Shown piece after piece: positions 14,900 through 19,915 of a stretch of DNA of 19,915 nt. This stretch comes from JAWXCM01 sp034408745 (GTDB lineage: Bacteria > Acidobacteriota > Terriglobia > Bryobacterales > Bryobacteraceae): positions 1 to 19,915 of the forward strand of contig JAWXCM010000107.1 of NCBI GenBank assembly GCA_034408745.1, in the 5' to 3' direction. How positions within the stretch are numbered: the stretch's first letter is position 1; every line of letters begins with the position of its first letter. The notes under the pieces were generated by a model. That model did not search any database. It worked only from the letters and a program-made list of their open reading frames with translations, and was not told the DNA's origin. A program made the translations under genes and the position numbers.

Positions 14900-17800
14900 C
14901 TACCACGTGAGCTTCGCGTTTAACTGAATTATCCGGGCGCCGCGCGTGCTGCGCAGCATCCCGAAGTTCGAGTTGGTAACCTCGGTAACCAGCCCGGACA
15001 GGTTCGTGTGGTTCAGGCCGTTGAACAGGTCCGCCCGGAGCTTCAGCCGCACACGCTCCTGAATCGGGAAGTCCTTGCCGATCCCGAGGTCCAGATTCAC
15101 CAGCCCGGGCCCCCGCACCAGCCCTACGCCTGCATTACCGGGACGGATCGGCACGCCGGAGGCCGGGCTCAGCGGCACGCGCGCGAACGCATCCCGGTTC
15201 AGGAACCGCAGCGTGGTCCGGTAGTCATCAAGCGTTGCGCGCCCCCCGATGTAGTCGGCCCGGCTGCCTTCGAACGGCGAAGTCTGCGTTACCGTGATCG
15301 CGTCGCCGGTCTGCGCGGCCAGCACCCCGGAAACCTGCCAGTCCCCGAGCACAAAGCTCATCCAGCGCTGCGGAAGCGTGCGAAGCGACGGCATATTGTA
15401 GATCCACTCACCAGTCATGGAGTGCATGATGTCGCCGACCGAAGGGCCGCGGTCCGCCCGCGCGTTGAAGAAGTCCTGTACCCGCACCGCGTTGTCGCCC
15501 TGATACGACGCCCCGGTGTCTCCGCCGCCGCCGGTCGCCAGCGCCTTGCCCCACGTGTAGTGCAGGCTGCCGCTGAAATTATGCGAAAACCGCTTCCGGA
15601 GCGAATTCTGCCAGGAGTTGTACACGGTGTTCTGGCCGCCGTCCAGGTAATAGCCCTCGCCGAGATTCGGGTTCGGGCGGATTCCGGTGATCCGGTCCAC
15701 CTGATTGAACCAGCGGTGCAGCAGGAACTTCACGCCGCGGTTCCCTACGTACGAGCTTTCCAGCACTACAGTCGAAGTGATCGAGTGCTGCACGCCCAGA
15801 CTCCAGTTCATGCTGTAGGGGTTCTGCAGGTTCGGGTCGAACACCGAGCGGATGTTGATTTTGCCGCTGGACATCGCGTCGCGCTCCACGAATTTGCGGA
15901 GGTCGTCGTTGTACATCGGCCACTGAATGCCGTGGGATTCGATCTCCTGCCGCGAAAACGTCACCCGGCTCGGCACCAGTTTCGCGCCCACCGCCACGTA
16001 GGTGGTGCCCAGCATTTGAGGCGTGAACATCACGCCGAAGCCTCCGCGTATCGCCGTCCTGCTCTTTCCGTCCGGGTTCAGGCTGAACCCGATGCGAGGC
16101 TGCAGGTTCACGCCGCCGTCCGAGTTGATCGGGTTCTTCGGGTCCCGGTACGGCCCGAACCGGAAGCTGGAATCCAGCAGCCCGTCCAGGTTGTAAAGCG
16201 CCGCATCCACCTCCGTAGTCGGTCGCGCCACCATATGCGCGAAATAGTCGTACCGGACTCCGAGGTTGATCACCAGCTTGCGGCTCCAGCGCCAGTCGTC
16301 CTGCGCAAAGCCTCCCAGCGTCCATTGCGAAGCGGCGTAAGGAGCGCTCCCGAACGTCGGGCGCACGCTGGACGGCCGGTTCGCCAGCAGATCGGCGCGG
16401 TTGGCGTAGTTGTACACCGGGTTCTCCGGATTCGTCCGGAATCCGCTCTCGTGCACAAACTCGCCGCCGAACTTCAGCGAATGTTTGCCGGCGAAGCGTG
16501 CGTACTTCTGGCTGACGCTCCACGTATTTCCGGTCAGGGGGCGCGCCTCGCTGCCCGGCGTGCTCCACCCGAGCGTCGTTTGGATTCGGCCGATGCGCCG
16601 CCCCCACGCCGTTTCCTCCGGGCGGTTGGGATCGCGTCCTTCGTCGAAAAAGCGATCAATCCGGTTCATGTCGTTGACCGTGATGCCGAACCGGCTTTCC
16701 GACGCCCAGGCGGCGCCGCCCGTGATGAAGTTCAGGGTTCCGCGCTCCTGCAGTCCGCTGTGCGTCTGATCGTTCGCGCCATTGGGGAACAACCGCGGAG
16801 TAAGCTGAGACGGGCGCATGCGCGCATAGGTGAGCGCCAGCGACCCGTTTCCGAAAAGCCGCAGGTCCCCTTTGCCCATCACGTGGTTGTCGCGTCCGCG
16901 GAACGTGCCCGCGGACTGGTAGTAGCCTGCGGTGGCATTGGCAGCGTGCGGCGTGTTGGGCAGCGGCAGGATGCGGAGAGCCAGATCGTAGGAAGGCACG
17001 GCGGCAATCAGTTCGCGCCGCATGCTCTCGGTGGGCACGTCGCCGTCAACCCGCCGGAAGGTGGCGTCCCGGTAGCCCTCGTATGCGCCGAAGAAGAAGA
17101 TGCGGTCGCGCCGGACTGGACCGCCGGCCGACGACCCGAACTGGTTGAACGTGGCGCCCGGCTTGTTCGGCAAGTTCTGGTTGCGGGCGTTCAGGTTCTC
17201 CGCCTGGAAGTTCTCAAACAGGCTGCCGTGGAACTGGTTCGTGCCGGATCGCGTGATCACGTTGATCTGCCCGCCCAGCGCGCGGCCGTACTCCGCGGGC
17301 GTGACGCCTTTGATGATCTGGACTTCCTGCACCGCGTCGATGCTCACCAGGTCGATCTGGTTGAAGTTCTGAAACATGCCCGCGGACCGGCCCTCCGGAT
17401 TGCCGCTCGCTTCGGTGCCGTCGAGCGAAATCGCTGTCCCGCTCTGCCCGAGGCCGTTCATCCGAAGCGTGCCGTGCTGGCTGGTGGAGCGGCTCACGCC
17501 CGTGCCGATGGCGAGGATGTTCGACAGATTCCGCCGCGCCAGCGGCAGTTCGGTCACCTTGACGCTTTCGAAGGTTTGCTGCTGCTCCGCCGACATCGTG
17601 TTGATCTGCGGTGCGGCTCCTTCCACGGTCAGCGTTTCGCTGACCGCGCCCACCTGCAGCGCAAACGTCTGCCGCGCCTGCTGCCCGGCGACGAGGTCGA
17701 TGCCATCGGACTGTGTGCTCTTGAACCCCTGCGCCTCGATGCGCAGCCTGTAGGTGCCGACAATCAGGAACGTGAACCCCACTTCGCCCATGTTTCCCGT

Positions 17801-17965
17801 TTCCCTGCTGATTGTCGTGCCCGTCGCCGTGTGCGTCAGCGTAACCGACGCGTTCGGAATCAGGGCGCCGGAGCTGTCCGTCACGATCGCGTAAAAATTG
17901 GCTGTGGTCACCTGCGTCAGCGCCATCGCCGGCAGGAAAAGAAGAACGAGCATGATTCGCAACAA
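14900..17965 (-). CDS. Oar-like TonB-dependent outer-membrane receptor with carboxypeptidase-regulatory domain
   Basis: 1021 aa. The start is TTG 17965, chosen because GGAG lies 6 bases ahead; ATG 17953 is an alternative with poor spacing. Residues 1-17 are a signal peptide, and 18-108 a carboxypeptidase-regulatory-like (Ig-type) domain (NFYAIVTDSSGALIPNASVTL, GTYRLRIEAQGFKS). A plug domain covers about 115-245 (SLDGTEASGNPEG, IKGVTPAEYGRALGGQINVITRSGTNQFHGSLFE). The rest is the beta-barrel, ending in LNAKLTW with the C-terminal aromatic residue used for outer-membrane insertion. This architecture is typical of the large Oar-like families of Acidobacteriota. No separate TonB box or SusD-like partner is visible. 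It is the first gene of an operon with the exported lyase and glycosidase, behind a TTGACT/TAGAAC promoter, so it probably imports or binds their substrate. Confidence 0.93.
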   Translation of the reverse strand: MLRIMLVLLFLPAMALTQVTTANFYAIVTDSSGALIPNASVTLTHTATGTTISRETGNMGEVGFTFLIVGTYRLRIEAQGFKSTQSDGIDLVAGQQARQTFALQVGAVSETLTVEGAAPQINTMSAEQQQTFESVKVTELPLARRNLSNILAIGTGVSRSTSQHGTLRMNGLGQSGTAISLDGTEASGNPEGRSAGMFQNFNQIDLVSIDAVQEVQIIKGVTPAEYGRALGGQINVITRSGTNQFHGSLFENFQAENLNARNQNLPNKPGATFNQFGSSAGGPVRRDRIFFFGAYEGYRDATFRRVDGDVPTESMRRELIAAVPSYDLALRILPLPNTPHAANATAGYYQSAGTFRGRDNHVMGKGDLRLFGNGSLALTYARMRPSQLTPRLFPNGANDQTHSGLQERGTLNFITGGAAWASESRFGITVNDMNRIDRFFDEGRDPNRPEETAWGRRIGRIQTTLGWSTPGSEARPLTGNTWSVSQKYARFAGKHSLKFGGEFVHESGFRTNPENPVYNYANRADLLANRPSSVRPTFGSAPYAASQWTLGGFAQDDWRWSRKLVINLGVRYDYFAHMVARPTTEVDAALYNLDGLLDSSFRFGPYRDPKNPINSDGGVNLQPRIGFSLNPDGKSRTAIRGGFGVMFTPQMLGTTYVAVGAKLVPSRVTFSRQEIESHGIQWPMYNDDLRKFVERDAMSSGKINIRSVFDPNLQNPYSMNWSLGVQHSITSTVVLESSYVGNRGVKFLLHRWFNQVDRITGIRPNPNLGEGYYLDGGQNTVYNSWQNSLRKRFSHNFSGSLHYTWGKALATGGGGDTGASYQGDNAVRVQDFFNARADRGPSVGDIMHSMTGEWIYNMPSLRTLPQRWMSFVLGDWQVSGVLAAQTGDAITVTQTSPFEGSRADYIGGRATLDDYRTTLRFLNRDAFARVPLSPASGVPIRPGNAGVGLVRGPGLVNLDLGIGKDFPIQERVRLKLRADLFNGLNHTNLSGLVTEVTNSNFGMLRSTRGARIIQLNAKLTW

Positions 17966-18322
17966 TTCAGGCTCCTCACCCGCAATACTTTCTCTCGGGT
18001 TGCGACAAGTTCTATCGCATCGAAGGAACGCGAGTCAAGCGCGAGGCGTTCACAGCGCGCACGACATCAAGGTATAGGTCTCGAAGAAACATCCCGTCTC
18101 GGCTATACTAATGCCCTCGGGTTTCGCCTCGTTGCCACGCCACCCGAGCCGAGTGTTCGTTGGGAGGGATCAAGCACTCGGCCGCGCAAGCTTCCGTCGG
18201 GAATCCTGATCTGTGAGAATCGACGATACCGCCAACAGCGTCAAAACGAGTTTTCTGAACACGAAATCCTCCGGAGCTACGCGCGTCCGCTGACGCTCCC
18301 CCGCCTTTAGCCGTGTCCTCCG
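17966..18322. other. Intergenic region between sulfatase and receptor genes
   Basis: 357 bases with no gene recognised. It holds the receptor promoter (18009-18038). A GCGTC/GACGC stem of 5 bases lies near 18287-18300 and could help end the sulfatase transcript, but it lacks a T-run. The plus-strand frame crossing the whole region is a shadow of the receptor gene. Confidence 0.5.
18009..18038 (-). promoter_or_regulatory. Sigma70-like promoter for the TonB-receptor operon
   Basis: On the minus strand TTGACT (18038-18033) and TAGAAC (18014-18009) are separated by 18 bases. The expected transcript start near 18002 gives a leader of about 37 bases, with GGAG in place before the TTG start codon. 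Confidence 0.55.
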
Positions 18323-19696
18323 CTAATTCTTCTTTTTCTTGCCGCCCTTACCTGCCCCACCCCGCCCTGGCAGCCAGCCCGGCGCGGCCTGTTCCTTGTT
18401 CCATGCTTCCCAGGCACTCCGCAGTTCCTTCACCTTCTCCGGGTGCTTCTGGCTGAGGTCGTTCGATTCGCTGATATCGGCCGAAAGGTTGTACAGGTGA
18501 ACCGGACCCACAGGCATCTCCGGCAGCGCCACCGCTGGTAGTAGTTTGGCCTCCGGAGCCTGCACCAGCTTCCAGTCGCCCTTGCGGATCGCCCACTGCG
18601 GGCCAAACCGCCAGTACAGCGCCTCATGCGGCGGCCCCGACGCCTTGCCTTCCAGATACGGCAGCAGGTTCACGCCGTCCAGCTTCCACTCCGGCTTCAC
18701 TGGCCCGCCCGCCGCGGCCAGCGCAGTCGGCTGGATATCCAGTTGAATTACCGGGTGATCGTACACCTTCCCCGCGGGCAGCCGGCCCTTCCACTGCATC
18801 GCGAACGGCACGCGGACGCCGCCCTCCCACGTGGACGCTTTGTAGCCTTTCAATGGCGTATTGTCCGTGCGGACCCCCGGCTGCGGCCCGCCATTGTCGC
18901 TAAGAAAGAAAATCAGGGTATTCTCCTCCAGCTTCAACTCCCGCAGCTTCTTGAGAATCTTGCCGATGCCATCGTCCATTTCCGCGGTAATGGCGGCCTG
19001 ATCCCTGCGTAGTTCCGTCGGCGCATTCTTAAAGCGGTCGAGCGTTTCCTGGGGTGCCTCTGACGGCGCATGCACCGCGTTCCAGGCCATGTAGAGGAAG
19101 AACGGCCGGTTCTTGTTCGTCTCCAGAATTTCGGTCACTCTGGTGGCATACGCCCGCGTGGTGTAGAAATTCGGATCCTCCACTCTCTTCGCTTCCAGGC
19201 TGATCCGCGAATCCACGAACTGCGGCGGGTGGTAGTACGAGGTGTTCGCCACCGTGCCGTAGAACTCATCGAAGCCCCGCTTCGTCGCGCGGAACTCCAT
19301 GTCGTCGCCGAGGTGCCACTTACCCACGGCATAGGTCGCGTAACCGAGGTCCTTCAGGCGCTGGGCGATGGTGGTCTCGCTCAACGGCAGGCCGAACTTC
19401 AGCCGGCCCTGTCCGCCGTTGAACTCGTGGCCGTAACGTGTCTGGTACCGCGCGGTCATCAGGCCGGAGCGCGTCGGGCTGCAATACGGCCCTGACACAT
19501 ACCCGCTGGTGAACCGAACCCCGTTTTTCGCAATCGAGTCGATGTGCGGAGTGGGAATCTCACCAGAGCCGTGCACGCTGATGTCGTGGTAACCCATGTC
19601 GTCGCCCAGCAGGACGATGATGTTCGGCTTGCGCCCGGTCTGGGCTGCAAGCGGGGCTGCGGCAAGGGAGGCCAGAAATGCTCGCCGGGAAATCAT
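18323..19696 (-). CDS. Formylglycine-dependent sulfatase (arylsulfatase family), Tat-type leader
   Basis: 457 aa, normal for the type I sulfatase family. N-terminal MISRRAFLASLAAAPLAAQ is a Tat-like leader, so it acts outside the cytoplasm. NIIVLLGDDMGY (25-36) gives metal ligands D32/D33. CSPTRSGLMTAR (72-83) is the CxPxR-type signature whose C72 is converted to formylglycine by a maturation enzyme not present in the window. AVGKWHLGD and FFLSDNGGPQPG supply the conserved Lys/His and the D-N metal ligands. The C-terminal subdomain has ALYWRFGPQWAIRKGDWKLV and a final low-complexity GGKKKK tail. Families of this type desulfate aromatic or sugar sulfates; substrate is not deducible. It is on the same strand as the TonB operon but 357 bases away with its own start region. 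Confidence 0.93.
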   Translation of the reverse strand: MISRRAFLASLAAAPLAAQTGRKPNIIVLLGDDMGYHDISVHGSGEIPTPHIDSIAKNGVRFTSGYVSGPYCSPTRSGLMTARYQTRYGHEFNGGQGRLKFGLPLSETTIAQRLKDLGYATYAVGKWHLGDDMEFRATKRGFDEFYGTVANTSYYHPPQFVDSRISLEAKRVEDPNFYTTRAYATRVTEILETNKNRPFFLYMAWNAVHAPSEAPQETLDRFKNAPTELRRDQAAITAEMDDGIGKILKKLRELKLEENTLIFFLSDNGGPQPGVRTDNTPLKGYKASTWEGGVRVPFAMQWKGRLPAGKVYDHPVIQLDIQPTALAAAGGPVKPEWKLDGVNLLPYLEGKASGPPHEALYWRFGPQWAIRKGDWKLVQAPEAKLLPAVALPEMPVGPVHLYNLSADISESNDLSQKHPEKVKELRSAWEAWNKEQAAPGWLPGRGGAGKGGKKKKN

Positions 19697-19705
19697 GGTG
19701 CGGGC

Positions 19706-19711
19706 ATTGTA
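19706..19711 (-). promoter_or_regulatory. TACAAT -10-like box immediately before the sulfatase start
   Basis: TACAAT (five of six to consensus) ends 9 bases before ATG 19696, so transcription from it would start within a few bases of the start codon. No Shine-Dalgarno sequence is seen and no -35 match is evident. The arrangement would suit a leaderless or near-leaderless mRNA. Confidence 0.35.
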
Positions 19712-19915
19712 TCAAAAAACCCGATTCCAGCGGACTGGCAGTCTTGTCCCATACAAGATGAGCCTGAAGAGGCTGGGAAGCTGGGTATTGATCATCAGCA
19801 GGAAGGGTGGCGAGAAGTTAACCCAAGTTCGTCACGACATTGGTAGTTTCGAGCTTATTTGACCAAATCGCTGGAGGCAAGTCCTGTCGCCTCAATGGGA
19901 GTTTTTAAGACTGCG

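Noticed and set aside
15008..18310. Plus-strand open frame of 1100 codons opposite the TonB receptor
   Set aside because: It mirrors the receptor gene in a GC-rich sequence, is rich in Arg, His and Ala, has no domain, and the receptor on the other strand is unmistakable.
1..19915. CRISPR array, tRNA, rRNA or intact toxin-antitoxin pair
   Set aside because: No regularly spaced repeats and no RNA gene pattern were seen; the only toxin-like sequence is a broken PIN domain.

Overview
The window looks like a chromosomal stretch of a GC-rich soil-type bacterium. My best guess is Acidobacteriota, near Bryobacterales/Solibacter. The main reason is the roughly 1000-residue Oar-like TonB-dependent receptor with an N-terminal carboxypeptidase-regulatory domain, next to a Tat-dependent sulfatase and a GHL6-type glycosidase. 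This is inferred from gene content; there is no rRNA or other marker here.

Layout. (a) 1-1044 is mobile-element debris: the start of an IS4-type (DUF4372) transposase running off the left edge, a frameshifted IS91/IS801-type transposase remnant, and little else. (b) 1045-4384, minus strand, is a two-gene signalling unit: a hybrid PAS-PAS-histidine kinase-receiver protein, followed 4 bases later by a receiver-PP2C (RsbU-like) phosphatase. (c) 4785-5432 is an IS66 remnant in which tnpA- and tnpC-derived pieces are joined. (d) 5511-9082 is a divergent regulatory locus. Leftward run a secreted His-rich OB-fold-like protein, a CcmH-like protein with an altered Cys motif and an RraA-like aldolase. 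Rightward run a PadR-family regulator with an N-terminal Cys/His cluster, a NifX-like protein with a Cys/His-rich tail, a hotdog thioesterase and a rhodanese lipoprotein. Two related palindromes lie between the divergent starts. (e) 9089-10453 is a Tat-type sulfide:quinone oxidoreductase convergent with the rhodanese. (f) 10454-11245 has no intact gene but holds a broken PIN-domain (VapC-like) toxin remnant.

(g) 11246-17965, minus strand, is a tight operon: TonB-dependent receptor, an exported argininosuccinate-lyase-like enzyme, and a GHL6/beta-galactosidase-trimerisation-like protein (13-base gap, then an ATGA overlap). A good sigma70-like promoter precedes it. (h) 18323-19696 is a formylglycine-type sulfatase on the same strand. 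Together (g) and (h) suggest uptake and periplasmic breakdown of a complex, possibly sulfated, organic substrate; the lyase is the unexpected member.

The two places most worth a second look are the Cys-rich PadR divergon (metal/redox/sulfur theme) and the secreted lyase in the TonB operon. I see no CRISPR array, tRNA, rRNA or intact defence system. The long plus-strand frames opposite the minus-strand genes are GC-driven shadows.
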